Origin: Luteimonas fraxinea
GTDB lineage: Bacteria > Pseudomonadota > Gammaproteobacteria > Xanthomonadales > Xanthomonadaceae
DNA: 64,000 nt
NCBI RefSeq assembly: GCF_021233355.1
Contig: NZ_CP089507.1
Span: 3,473,001-3,537,000 of the forward strand
Direction of reading: 5' to 3'
Made by a program: the position numbers and the translations under genes. Positions 9,445 to 18,417 of this stretch are shown here, piece after piece. The number at the start of each line of letters is the position of its first letter. Position 1 is the stretch's first letter. The notes under the pieces are model-generated. The model was not told where the DNA came from. It searched no databases and saw only the letters and a list, made by a program, of their open reading frames with translations.

Positions 9445-10770
9445 GTGAACATTCCCGCGACCCATGTCCAGACCCGTCAGACCATCGTGCGCCTGCTTTC
9501 GAGCATGGCCAGCGCGAAGGAAATCAGCCAGTACCTCAAGCGCTTTTCGCAGCTCGATGCCAAGCGCTTCGCCGTGGTCAAGGTCGGCGGCGCGGTGCTG
9601 CGCGACGAACTCGACGATCTGACGTCCTCGCTGTCGTTCCTGCAGGAGGTCGGCCTGACGCCGATCGTGCTGCATGGCGCCGGTCCGCAGCTCGACGCCG
9701 AGCTCGCCGCCGCCGGCATCGAGAAGCAGACCGTCGGCGGTCTGCGGGTCACCACGCCAGAGGCGCTGGCCATCGTGCGCCGCGTGTTCCAGGCCGCGAA
9801 CCTGCGCCTGGTCGAAGCCCTGCAGCGCAACGGCGCGCGTGCGACGTCGATCACCGGCGGCGTGTTCGAGGCGACGTATCTCGACCAGAGCACGTATGGC
9901 CTGGTCGGTGAAGTGAGCGCCGTGAATCTCGCGCCGATCGAAGCCAGCCTGCAGGCCGGCTCGATCCCGGTGATCACGAGCCTGGGCGAAACCGCCGCGG
10001 GGCAGATCCTCAACATCAACGCAGACTTCGCCGCCAACGAACTGGTGCGCGAACTGCAGCCCTACAAGATCATCTTCCTCACCGGCACCGGCGGTCTGCT
10101 CGATGCCGACGGCAAGGTCATCGATTCGATCAACCTGTCGACCGAGTACGACCACCTGATCCAGCAGCCGTGGATCCACGGCGGCATGAAGGTCAAGATC
10201 GAGCAGATCAAGGCGCTGCTCGAAGGTCTGCCGATGGCCTCGTCGGTGTCGATCACGCGGCCGGCCGATCTGGCCAAGGAACTGTTCACGCACAAGGGAT
10301 CCGGCACGCTGGTGCGTCGCGGCGAGCAGGTGCTGCGCGTGACCGACTGGTCGGAACTCGATCTCGAACGGCTGAAGTCGCTGATCGAATCGAGCTTCGG
10401 CCGTGAACTCGCCCCAGACTATTTCGAACGCACGCCGCTGCTGCGCGCCTACGTCAGCGAGAACTACCGCGCCGCGGTGATCCTGACCGAAGGCGAGGGC
10501 ACGGTGTATCTGGACAAGTTCGCCGTGCTCGACGACGCGCAGGGCGAGGGTCTCGGCCGCGCGGTGTGGAACGTGATGCGCGACGAGACGCCGCAGCTGT
10601 TCTGGCGCTCGCGCCACCACAACCAGGTCAACATCTTCTATTACGCCGAGTCCGACGGCTGCATCAAGCAGGAGAAGTGGAAGGTGTTCTGGTACGGCCT
10701 CGACGGCTTCGAGCAGATCCAGCGCTGCGTCGCGCATTGTGCGACGCGTCCGCCGACGCTGGTGGGCTGA
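9445..10770 (+). CDS. argB: Bifunctional N-acetylglutamate kinase / synthase
   Basis: Two-domain protein of about 441 residues. Residues ~1-290 are an amino-acid kinase fold with [19 protein letters not shown] and [11 protein letters not shown] motifs (N-acetylglutamate kinase). Residues ~295-441 are a GNAT-like NAT domain with [10 protein letters not shown]. This fused vertebrate/xanthomonad type can perform both the first and second steps of arginine synthesis. Start codon uncertain: GTG 9445 is used, while TTG 9436 and ATG 9505 are alternatives. The next gene's start codon follows its stop directly. Confidence 0.93.
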   Translation: MNIPATHVQTRQTIVRLLSSMASAKEISQYLKRFSQLDAKRFAVVKVGGAVLRDELDDLTSSLSFLQEVGLTPIVLHGAGPQLDAELAAAGIEKQTVGGLRVTTPEALAIVRRVFQAANLRLVEALQRNGARATSITGGVFEATYLDQSTYGLVGEVSAVNLAPIEASLQAGSIPVITSLGETAAGQILNINADFAANELVRELQPYKIIFLTGTGGLLDADGKVIDSINLSTEYDHLIQQPWIHGGMKVKIEQIKALLEGLPMASSVSITRPADLAKELFTHKGSGTLVRRGEQVLRVTDWSELDLERLKSLIESSFGRELAPDYFERTPLLRAYVSENYRAAVILTEGEGTVYLDKFAVLDDAQGEGLGRAVWNVMRDETPQLFWRSRHHNQVNIFYYAESDGCIKQEKWKVFWYGLDGFEQIQRCVAHCATRPPTLVG

Positions 10771-11397
10771 GTGGGCGAACGCGCCGCCGACGCTGCGTGG
10801 ACACGGACGCCGACCCTGACCGGTCGTCACGTCTCGCTGGTAACGCTTGCGCCCGCGCATGCGGACGCGCTCGCGAACGTCACGCGCGACAGCGGTCTGC
10901 ACACGGCGTGGTACACGAACGTGCCCGCGCCGGACGACGTGCCGCGCTACATCGACAAGGCGCTCGAGGCGCAGGCGGCCGGCGAGGCGCTCGCGTTCGC
11001 GGTGCTGGACGCCGACGGCAGCGTCGTCGGCAGTACGCGCTTCTATGATCTCGACGCCGCGGTGCCCAACCTCAAGATCGGCTACACCTGGTACGCACCG
11101 CGCGTGCAGCGCACCGCTCTCAACACCGAAGCCAAGCTGCTGCTGTTCACGCACGCCTTCGATGTGCTCGGTTGCGCGTCGGTAGCGTTCGAGACCAGCT
11201 GGTTCAATCACACCTCACGCGCGGCCATCGCGCGCCTGGGCGCGAAACAGGATGGCGTGCTGCGCCATCACAAGCGGCATGCCGACGGCTCTCTGCGCGA
11301 CACCGTGGTGTTTTCGGTGATCGACGCGGAATGGCCGGCGGTGCGTCGCCATCTGCGATTCAAACTCGACACGTTCAAGCCGGACAGCCCTCCATGA
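10771..11397 (+). CDS. GNAT-family N-acetyltransferase (RimJ/RimL-like)
   Basis: 208 residues starting at a GTG that follows the argB stop without a gap. The pattern is that of RimJ/L acetyltransferases: N-terminal [14 protein letters not shown], central [10 protein letters not shown] and C-terminal [21 protein letters not shown]. The ATG of argC overlaps its stop by four bases, so it is translationally built into the arginine operon. The substrate is not evident. N-acetylglutamate synthesis is possible but unproven, since argB already carries a NAT domain. Confidence 0.85.
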   Translation: MGERAADAAWTRTPTLTGRHVSLVTLAPAHADALANVTRDSGLHTAWYTNVPAPDDVPRYIDKALEAQAAGEALAFAVLDADGSVVGSTRFYDLDAAVPNLKIGYTWYAPRVQRTALNTEAKLLLFTHAFDVLGCASVAFETSWFNHTSRAAIARLGAKQDGVLRHHKRHADGSLRDTVVFSVIDAEWPAVRRHLRFKLDTFKPDSPP

Positions 11398-12347
11398 GCA
11401 CATCTCCCTTCCGCCTCGGCATCGTCGGCGCGCGCGGCCATACCGGCCAGGAACTGATCCGCCTCGTCGCCGCGCATCCGGGCCTCGAACTCGCGTTCGT
11501 GTCCTCGCGTGAGCTCGACGGCCAGCGCGTCGCCGATCACACCGACGGCTTCGCGGGCGAGCTGCGCTTCGAAAGCCTCGATGCCGATGCGGTCGCCGCG
11601 AAGGGTGTCGATGCGGTGATTCTCGCGCTGCCCAACGGCAAGGCCGCGCCGTTCGTCGCCGCGATCGACGCCGCGAAGCCGGACACGCTGATCGTCGATC
11701 TGTCGGCCGATTACCGCTTCGAGGCCGGCTGGTATTACGGGTTGCCGGAGCTGACGCGTGCGCGGTACGCCGGCCAGCGCCGGATCAGCAATCCCGGCTG
11801 CTACGCGACCGCGATGCAGCTGGCGATCGCGCCGCTTGCCGAGCATCTCGCCGGCCCGCCGCAGTGCTTCGGCGTGTCGGGCTACTCGGGTGCGGGCACT
11901 ATGCCGTCGGACAAGAACGACACCGCGCTGCTGGCCGACAACCTGATGCCCTACGCGCTGACCAACCACGTGCACGAGCGCGAGGTGTCGAAGCAGCTGT
12001 CGTTGCCGGTCGAGTTCATGCCGCACGTCGCGCCGCATTTCCGCGGCATCACGATGACGGTCAACCTGTGGCTCTCAGCGCCGATGTCGCGCGACGCGGT
12101 CAAGGCGCTGTTCGATGCGCGCTACGCCGACGCGCCGCTGGTCGAAGTCATCGACGACGCGCCCTGGGTCAGCCATATCGCCGGCCGCCACGGCGCGCAG
12201 ATAGGTGCGTTCACGATGGCGCCGGGCAATGGTCGCGTCGTCGTCGTGGCGACGCTCGACAACCTGCTCAAGGGCGCGGCGACACAGGCGATGCAGAACC
12301 TCAACCTCGCGCTGGGCTTCGACGAGCTGACGTCGATCCCGCATTGA
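11394..12347 (+). CDS. argC: N-acetyl-gamma-glutamyl-phosphate reductase
   Basis: NADPH-dependent reduction of N-acetylglutamyl phosphate to the semialdehyde. 317 residues with the N-terminal nucleotide loop [13 protein letters not shown] (residues 9-21), DLSADYRF, and the catalytic cysteine in the [13 protein letters not shown] motif. ATGA overlap with the upstream GNAT gene indicates translational coupling. The order argB-GNAT-argC-argH is intact. Confidence 0.96.
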   Translation: MSTSPFRLGIVGARGHTGQELIRLVAAHPGLELAFVSSRELDGQRVADHTDGFAGELRFESLDADAVAAKGVDAVILALPNGKAAPFVAAIDAAKPDTLIVDLSADYRFEAGWYYGLPELTRARYAGQRRISNPGCYATAMQLAIAPLAEHLAGPPQCFGVSGYSGAGTMPSDKNDTALLADNLMPYALTNHVHEREVSKQLSLPVEFMPHVAPHFRGITMTVNLWLSAPMSRDAVKALFDARYADAPLVEVIDDAPWVSHIAGRHGAQIGAFTMAPGNGRVVVVATLDNLLKGAATQAMQNLNLALGFDELTSIPH

Positions 12348-12434
12348 TTCCCGGGCGGCGCGTACGACCGCCCGCTACCAGTAAAGCTGCATCGCGCGCG
12401 AGCGCGCTCCTCCAGATCCCGCAAGGACACCGAC

Positions 12435-13730
12435 ATGAGCACTCTCCTCTGGCAGAAGCCTGGCGTCGCCGTCGACACGCAGATCCAGGCGTTTCTCGCC
12501 GGTGACGACGTGATCCTCGACCGCGAGTTCTTCCTGCACGACATCGCCGCGAGCACCGCCCATGCCGAAGGCCTGCAGCGCGTCGGCATCCTCTCGATCG
12601 ACGAGCTCGACGGGCTGAAGCGTGAACTCGCCACACTGGCCGACGATTTCCGCAGCGGCGCCTTCGTACTCGACGAACGCTTCGAAGATGGTCATTCCGC
12701 GATCGAAGACCGGCTGACCGAACGCCTCGGCGATGCCGGTCGCCGCATCCACACCGGCCGCAGCCGCAACGACCAGGTGCTGGTCGCCACGCGCCTGTGG
12801 TTGAAGGAGAAGCTCGCGCGTCTGGCTGCGTTGTCGCGCGAGATCGCCAAGGTCGCGCTCGATCGCGCCGAAGCCGAGTGCGAGCTGCCGATTCCCGGCT
12901 ACACCCACATCCAGCGCGCCGTGCTCTCGTCGGGCGGCATGTGGTGGTCGGGCTGGGCCGAGGCCTTCATCGACGACGCGGTGCGCGCGCAGGACACGCT
13001 CGCGCTGATCGATTGCAATCCGCTCGGCACCGCGGCCGGCTATGGCGTGAATCTCGCGCTCGATCGCGACCACACGACCGCCGCACTCGGTTTTGCGCGG
13101 CTGCAGGTCTCGCCGGTCTACGCGCAGCTTTCGCGCGGCAAGTTCGAACTCGCCGCGCTCGAAGCCCTGGGCAGCGCGACGCTGGATCTGCGTCGCCTGG
13201 CCTGGGATCTCTCGCAGTTCACCAGCGCCGAGTACGGCTTCGTCGCTCTGCCGGCGCAGTACACGACCGGCAGCTCGATCATGCCGAACAAGCGCAATCC
13301 CGACGTCGTCGAACTGATGCGCGCCACGCACGCCAGCGTCGCCGCGGCGCGGACCGAGATCGAGCATCTGCTGTCGCTGCCGTCGGGCTACCACCGCGAC
13401 CTGCAGAGTTCCAAGGGCGCGATCTTCCACGGTTTCGGTCGTGGACTCGCCGCGCTGGAGCTGTTGCCGGCGCTGCTGGCGAATCTGGAGTGGCGCGAAG
13501 ACCGCCTGCGCGCCGCGGTCGATTCGGGCATGTACGCGACCGATGCCGCAGTCGAGGCCGCGATCGCCGGCGTGCCGTTCCGCGAGGCCTACAAGGCCGC
13601 CGCGCAGAGCGCCGACACGGCTGGGCAGGGCCGCACGCCGGAAGGCAGTCTCGCCGCGCGCACCTCGCCGGGCGGCGCCGCAGATCTGCGCCTTGACACG
13701 CTGCGCGCGCGCTGGGATGCGCTGGCGTGA
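12435..13730 (+). CDS. argH: Argininosuccinate lyase
   Basis: Splits argininosuccinate into arginine and fumarate. The 431-residue protein of the fumarase/aspartase superfamily carries the signature [14 protein letters not shown], the [10 protein letters not shown] substrate loop and the PGYTHIQRA region. The ATG at 12435 has an AAGGA ribosome site. It ends arginine synthesis in this cluster. Confidence 0.96.
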   Translation: MSTLLWQKPGVAVDTQIQAFLAGDDVILDREFFLHDIAASTAHAEGLQRVGILSIDELDGLKRELATLADDFRSGAFVLDERFEDGHSAIEDRLTERLGDAGRRIHTGRSRNDQVLVATRLWLKEKLARLAALSREIAKVALDRAEAECELPIPGYTHIQRAVLSSGGMWWSGWAEAFIDDAVRAQDTLALIDCNPLGTAAGYGVNLALDRDHTTAALGFARLQVSPVYAQLSRGKFELAALEALGSATLDLRRLAWDLSQFTSAEYGFVALPAQYTTGSSIMPNKRNPDVVELMRATHASVAAARTEIEHLLSLPSGYHRDLQSSKGAIFHGFGRGLAALELLPALLANLEWREDRLRAAVDSGMYATDAAVEAAIAGVPFREAYKAAAQSADTAGQGRTPEGSLAARTSPGGAADLRLDTLRARWDALA

Positions 13731-13760
13731 TGCGTGGTCTCTGACTAGAGCACTGACGAC

Positions 13761-14018
13761 ATGAAACGCTTCCTCGTCATCGCGATGCGCCGCCCGGACT
13801 TCGATGTGTCCGTCGTCGCGCCGCATCAGGCCTTCCTCGACGATCTTCGCGCGCGCGGCCTGCTGGACATGACCGGCGGCTTCGCAGACGGCACGGGCGG
13901 CGCGTATCTGCTGAGCGGAATCGCGACACTGGATGAAGCGCAGGCGATCGTCGCGGCCGACCCGTTGGCACTGCAGAATACGAGCGACCTCGTCGTCCAC
14001 GAGTGGAACACCCGCTGA
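13761..14018 (+). CDS. YciI-like small protein
   Basis: 85 residues with the YciI/YCII-related pattern: MKRFLVIAMRRPDFD start, a histidine in APHQAFLDDL, GGAYLLSG in the middle, and a C-terminal ADPLALQNTSDLVVHEW segment. YciI proteins form dimeric ferredoxin-like folds, often of unknown enzymatic role. It lies between argH and proB on the same strand with short gaps, so probably in the same transcript. Function unknown. Confidence 0.8.
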   Translation: MKRFLVIAMRRPDFDVSVVAPHQAFLDDLRARGLLDMTGGFADGTGGAYLLSGIATLDEAQAIVAADPLALQNTSDLVVHEWNTR

Positions 14019-14031
14019 GCGCAGCCGACCG

Positions 14032-15180
14032 ATGCACGTGCCCGACACCGATGCGTTTCCCGAGCAACCCTTACCGCCTTGGCGGCGCGCGGTGCTCAAG
14101 GTCGGCAGCAGTCTGCTGGCGGCCGATGGCGGCGGACTGTCGGCGCAACACGCCGAGGCGCTCGCCGGTTTCGTGCGCGCGAGCCACGCCGCGGGGCGCG
14201 AGATCGTCGTGGTGTCGTCGGGCGCTGTCGCGGCGGGCCGCGCGATCCTGCATGCCAATCCCGCGCCCGGCGCGCCGATGGCCGAGCGCCAGGCGTTGGC
14301 CGCACTGGGCCAGGCGCGGCTGACCGGCTTCTGGCAGGGCTTCTTCGAACGCCCAGTCGCGCAGGTGCTGCTGACCCACGATGACCTGCGCAACCGCCGC
14401 CGCTATCTCAACGCACGCGCGACGCTGACCGCGCTGCTGCGCCACGGTGCGCTGCCGGTGGTCAACGAGAACGACACGGTCTCGGTCGACGAACTGAAGC
14501 TCGGCGACAACGACAACCTCGCCGCGATCGTCGCCGCACTGGTGGATGCGGATGTGCTGTTCATCGCCACCGACATCAATGGCCTCTATGACGCGGACCC
14601 GCGCATCGAACCGCACGCGCGGCCGATGCCGGTCGTCGCGAAGATGAGTGCCTCGCTGCTGGCAGTCGCCGGCGGCGCCGGCAGCAGCGTCGGCACCGGC
14701 GGCATGCGCACCAAGCTCGAAGCCGCGCAGCGCGCCGCATCGGCCGGCGTTGCGACGGTGCTGTTCAACGGCCGCCGCGCCGATGTGCTCGACGGACTCG
14801 CGCACGATCGCCTGCGCGGCACCCGCATCCATCCGCTGCGCACGCGCATGGCGGCGCGCAAGCACTGGTTGCAGAACGCGCCGGCGGAGCCCGGCGCAAT
14901 CCTCGTCGACAGCGGCGCTGCGAACGCGATGGTCGAGAAGGGCGCCTCGCTGCTGCCGGGCGGCGTGCTCGCCGCGGAAGGACAGTTCCGGCGCGGCGAT
15001 CTGGTGTCGGTGGTGCTGCGCGACGGCGAAGCGCGCGAGCCGATCGCGCGAGGCGTGACGCAGTACTCCGCCGACGACATCCGCCGGCTCGCGCGGCGGC
15101 ATTCGCGGGACATCGAGGCGACGCTGGGCTACAGCTACGGCGAGACCATCGTGCATCGGGATGATCTGGTGCTGGTGTAA
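14032..15180 (+). CDS. proB: Glutamate 5-kinase
   Basis: First step of proline synthesis, ATP-dependent phosphorylation of glutamate. 382 residues: amino-acid kinase domain with VLKVGSSLLA near the start, VVSSGAVAAGR and NENDTVSVDELK, then a C-terminal PUA domain (roughly residues 290-370, ILVDSGAANAM onward). ATG at 14032 gives the normal N-terminus. It follows the YciI-like gene and precedes proA. Confidence 0.96.
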   Translation: MHVPDTDAFPEQPLPPWRRAVLKVGSSLLAADGGGLSAQHAEALAGFVRASHAAGREIVVVSSGAVAAGRAILHANPAPGAPMAERQALAALGQARLTGFWQGFFERPVAQVLLTHDDLRNRRRYLNARATLTALLRHGALPVVNENDTVSVDELKLGDNDNLAAIVAALVDADVLFIATDINGLYDADPRIEPHARPMPVVAKMSASLLAVAGGAGSSVGTGGMRTKLEAAQRAASAGVATVLFNGRRADVLDGLAHDRLRGTRIHPLRTRMAARKHWLQNAPAEPGAILVDSGAANAMVEKGASLLPGGVLAAEGQFRRGDLVSVVLRDGEAREPIARGVTQYSADDIRRLARRHSRDIEATLGYSYGETIVHRDDLVLV

Positions 15181-15205
15181 AGGGGTTTTATCCAGTCCCT
15201 TGTCA

Positions 15206-15337
15206 CCGTCATTCCGGCGAAGGCCGGAATCCAGCGACTTTCTATCCGCTTGACGGTAACTGGCAGCGCATAAGCCAAGACACTGGATTCCGGCTTGACC
15301 AGACATTCGTCTGTTGAAAGCCGCCGGAATGACGGTA
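15206..15337. repeat. REPIN-like element between proB and proA
   Basis: The left end (15206-15234) is a palindrome ATTCCGGC-GAAG-GCCGGAAT framed by CCGTC and CCAG. The right end (15284-15337) is the inverse copy, but its loop is replaced by about 28 extra bases that form their own hairpin (CAGAC-ATTC-GTCTG, 15300-15313). It is the same family as the elements at 37179 and 48515. Confidence 0.85.
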
Positions 15338-15360
15338 GTTGTTGACGCGTGCGCTGATTG

Positions 15361-15401
15361 GATGGGCGCGGGCAGTTGCCACCGCAAGCATCGCGCCCAT
15401 C
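15361..15401. repeat. 10-bp inverted repeat upstream of proA
   Basis: GATGGGCGCG (15361-15370) and CGCGCCCATC (15392-15401) are perfect inverted repeats flanking a 21-base loop that contains a second small palindrome (GGCA-GT-TGCC). No T-run follows. It sits 46 bp before proA, so it could be a protein-binding site or an RNA structure. Confidence 0.5.
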
Positions 15402-15447
15402 TTCGCATCGCGCTAAGTTGTCGCTCCCCACACCACACCCACGTCCC

Positions 15448-16716
15448 ATGAGCGAGATCCGAACCGCCGCCCTGGCTTGCCGCGATGCGGCCGCGCAGCT
15501 GGCGATGCTCGATACCGAGGCGCGCAACGCGCTGCTGCACGCGATGGCCGATGCGCTCGATGCAGACGCCGGTTCGATCCTCGCCGCGAACGCACGCGAC
15601 ATCGAAGCCGCGCAAGCGCGCGGCACGGCCGGTGCGCTGCTCGATCGTCTGCGTCTGGACGCTTCACGACTCGCCGGTGTCTCCGCCGCGGTGCGCGAAG
15701 TCGCCGATCTGCCGGATCCGGTCGGCCAGGTCACCCGCGACGACGTGCGTCCGAACGGCATCCGCGTGCGCAAGGTGCGGGTGCCGCTGGGCGTGATCGC
15801 GATGATCTACGAGGCGCGGCCGAACGTGACCGCCGACGCCGCAGCGTTGTGCATCAAGGCCGGCAATGGCGTGATCCTGCGCGGCGGCAGTGAGGCGATC
15901 GAGTCCAATACCGCGATCGCCGATGCGTTGCGCGGCGCGATCGAAGCGCAGGGCATCGGCGCCGATGTGCTGACCCTGGTCACCGATCTGCGCCGCGAGA
16001 CCATGCTCGAGCTGCTGCAGCTCAGCGACATCGTCGATCTGGCGATTCCGCGCGGCGGCGAAGGCCTGATCCGCTTCGTCGCCGAGCACGCACGCGTGCC
16101 GGTGATCAAACACTACAAGGGTGTCTGCCATCTGTTCGTCGATGCCAGCGCCGATCCCGATCTCGCATTGCGCCTGCTGCTCGATGGCAAGACGGGCCGA
16201 CCCAGCGCTTGCAACGCGCTGGAGACGCTGCTGGTGCATGCCGATATCGCCGATGCGTTCGTGCCGCGCGCGATCGCCGCGTTGCAGGCGCGCGGTGTGG
16301 AGGTGCGCGGCGATGCCGGCATCGCCTCACGCGCCGATGGCGTCATGCCGATCGGCGAGGACGATGACGCGGCCGAGTTTCTCGATCTGGTCATCGCCGC
16401 GCGCGTCGTCGATTCGCTCGACGCCGCGCTCGCGCACATCCGGCGTTTCGGCTCCGACCATACCGAGGTCATCGCCACGCGCGATGAGGCGAATGCGCGT
16501 CGCTTCGTCGCTTCGCTGCGTTCGGCCGTCGTCATGGTCAACGCGTCGTCGCGGTTCAGCGATGGCGGCGAACTCGGCCTGGGCGCGGAGATCGGCATCT
16601 CGACGACGCGCCTGCATGCCTACGGCCCGATGGGTCTGGAAGCGCTGACCGTCGAACGCTTCGTCGTCGACGGGGCGGGGCAGGTGCGGCACGCGGAAAA
16701 CGCGGCCGCGGTCTGA
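15448..16716 (+). CDS. proA: Gamma-glutamyl phosphate reductase
   Basis: Second step of proline synthesis. The 422-residue aldehyde-dehydrogenase-superfamily protein carries [21 protein letters not shown], the catalytic cysteine in [15 protein letters not shown], and the C-terminal [23 protein letters not shown] at 15448 begins the family N-terminus. It ends the arg-pro cluster; the next genes run on the other strand and converge on it with no spacer. Confidence 0.96.
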   Translation: MSEIRTAALACRDAAAQLAMLDTEARNALLHAMADALDADAGSILAANARDIEAAQARGTAGALLDRLRLDASRLAGVSAAVREVADLPDPVGQVTRDDVRPNGIRVRKVRVPLGVIAMIYEARPNVTADAAALCIKAGNGVILRGGSEAIESNTAIADALRGAIEAQGIGADVLTLVTDLRRETMLELLQLSDIVDLAIPRGGEGLIRFVAEHARVPVIKHYKGVCHLFVDASADPDLALRLLLDGKTGRPSACNALETLLVHADIADAFVPRAIAALQARGVEVRGDAGIASRADGVMPIGEDDDAAEFLDLVIAARVVDSLDAALAHIRRFGSDHTEVIATRDEANARRFVASLRSAVVMVNASSRFSDGGELGLGAEIGISTTRLHAYGPMGLEALTVERFVVDGAGQVRHAENAAAV

Positions 16717-17157
16717 TCAGCTGCCGCTGGTCGCCGCGACCGGGCGCGCATCGTCGTCGAGTGCGAGTCGCACGATGCGGCCATCGCGCAGCTTCGCCGC
16801 CAGCAACGGGCTCGCGCCGAGTGCGATGCGGACCTGTTCTTCGTCGGTTTTGACCCGGCGCTTGCGGCGGTCGGCCTTGGAGAAGCGCACGCGGTTGTAT
16901 TCCGCCCAGCCGATCAGCAATGCGCCGCAGATCAGCGCGATCACCGGCAGCGACAGCAGCAGGAACGCGTCGATCTCGTTCTCGTTGAGATACAGCCGCA
17001 GATACGCGGTGCGCACGCCGATGAACCAGGCGACCGCGGTGATCAGCGGCACCCAGAGCCAGGCGTAGACCGTCCAGGCCGCGGCAGTGAGCGCGCCCGA
17101 GGCGAGGCGCTTGCGCGGCCCGCGTGCGGGCGTGTGGTCGATGATCGGCGGGGTCAT
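16717..17157 (-). CDS. pgaD: PNAG synthesis accessory membrane protein
   Basis: 146 residues with two transmembrane segments (about residues 23-48 and 63-84) and a basic cytoplasmic stretch after them (RRKRRVKTDEEQ). Position at the end of a pga operon, overlapping pgaC by ATGA, identifies it. In E. coli, PgaD and PgaC together form the c-di-GMP-responsive synthase, which makes the diguanylate cyclase at 41864 relevant. Sequence alone is weak; context is strong. Confidence 0.88.
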   Translation of the reverse strand: MTPPIIDHTPARGPRKRLASGALTAAAWTVYAWLWVPLITAVAWFIGVRTAYLRLYLNENEIDAFLLLSLPVIALICGALLIGWAEYNRVRFSKADRRKRRVKTDEEQVRIALGASPLLAAKLRDGRIVRLALDDDARPVAATSGS

Positions 17158-18413
17158 GCGGCGGCTCCTCGGTCGGGACTGATCCACACCGCGCGGCGAC
17201 GGCGGCGCAGCAGGGTGCGCGGGAATGCGACGACGGCGGTGAACATGCCCAGCATCCAGAAGGCGATCGGATACCAGATCACCCAATAGAAATGCCGGGC
17301 CATCTTCGTTTCGTACCGGCGTTCGATCAGCAGGCTGGTGCCGAACTGCAGCATGCAGACGAAGGCCAGCACCACGCCGTGCCAGCGCGGCAGGATGGTG
17401 TCCACGTGCCAGGCCGGCGGCAGGGTCACGAACAGGCCGACCAGCCACAGCGTGATGATCGTCAGCATCACGTAGGCCCAGGCCAGGCTCAGCATGTATT
17501 CGAGCAGCACGCCCCACATGCGGCGCTTCTTCCACGCGAGCACATGGCGACCGTGGCTCAGCAGCACCTCGACACCGCCGCAGGCCCAGCGCAGGCGTTG
17601 CGACCACAGGCCGCGCAGGGTTTCCGGCATCAGGATCCAGCACAGCGCATTGGGCTCGTAGCGGATGTCCCAGCCGGCCATCTGCAGGCGCCAGGAAATG
17701 TCGATGTCCTCGGTGACCATCTGGTCCGACCAGTAGCCGACATCGTGCAGCGCGGTACGACGGAAGGCGCAGATCACGCCCGACACCGTGAACAACCGGC
17801 CATACGTGCGTTGCGCGCGCTTGATCAGGCCGATGATCGCGGAGAACTCGCCGATCTGCATGCGCCCCATCAGCGTGGTGCGGTTGCGGATGCGCGGGTT
17901 GCCGGTCACAGCGCCGACGCGCGGGCCATCGATCAGATGCCCGACCATCCAGCGCACCGCATGCGGGTCGAGCGTGGCATCGGAATCCACGCAGACGAGG
18001 TAGTCGGACGTCGCCGCCAGCGTGCCCATGCGCAGTGCATTCGCTTTGCCCTGGTTTTCGGCCAGATGCACCACACGCAGGCGCGGATGATCTGCGACCA
18101 GTGCGTCGAGCAGTTCAGGCGTGCGATCACTGCTGCCGTCGTCGATCGCGATGATCTCGAAGTCGGGATACACCTGCGCCGATAGCGCGGTGATCGTCGA
18201 GACGATGTGGTCTTCCTCGTTGAAGCAGGGCACGAGCACCGACACGAACGGCGTATGCCGCATCGGCGGCGGCGCGTCGGGCTTCGGCGCTTTGCGCTCG
18301 CGACGCATGTAGTAGTAGACGCCCCCGGTCATCCAGAAGAACGCCATGACGATCGGATAGAAGAACGCGAAGTTGAACAGCCAGCGCGTCCAGGCAATCG
18401 AAGACCAGTCCAT
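17154..18413 (-). CDS. pgaC: Poly-N-acetylglucosamine synthase, GT2 family
   Basis: Processive inner-membrane glycosyltransferase polymerising UDP-GlcNAc. 419 residues: N-terminal membrane segments (about 5-30), a GT2 domain beginning VSVLVPCFNEEDHI, DDGSSD, CVDSDATL (donor site), TEDIDISWRLQ and the QRLRW motif, then several C-terminal membrane segments. ATG at 18413 gives the family N-terminus. Its start lies 4 bp after the pgaB stop. Confidence 0.95.
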   Translation of the reverse strand: MDWSSIAWTRWLFNFAFFYPIVMAFFWMTGGVYYYMRRERKAPKPDAPPPMRHTPFVSVLVPCFNEEDHIVSTITALSAQVYPDFEIIAIDDGSSDRTPELLDALVADHPRLRVVHLAENQGKANALRMGTLAATSDYLVCVDSDATLDPHAVRWMVGHLIDGPRVGAVTGNPRIRNRTTLMGRMQIGEFSAIIGLIKRAQRTYGRLFTVSGVICAFRRTALHDVGYWSDQMVTEDIDISWRLQMAGWDIRYEPNALCWILMPETLRGLWSQRLRWACGGVEVLLSHGRHVLAWKKRRMWGVLLEYMLSLAWAYVMLTIITLWLVGLFVTLPPAWHVDTILPRWHGVVLAFVCMLQFGTSLLIERRYETKMARHFYWVIWYPIAFWMLGMFTAVVAFPRTLLRRRRRAVWISPDRGAAA

Positions 18414-18417
18414 CGGC

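Noticed and set aside
15181..15447. A CRISPR-like array suggested by the repeated palindromes
   Set aside because: The palindromes occur as single inverted pairs scattered through the window, not as regularly spaced direct repeats, and no cas genes are present.
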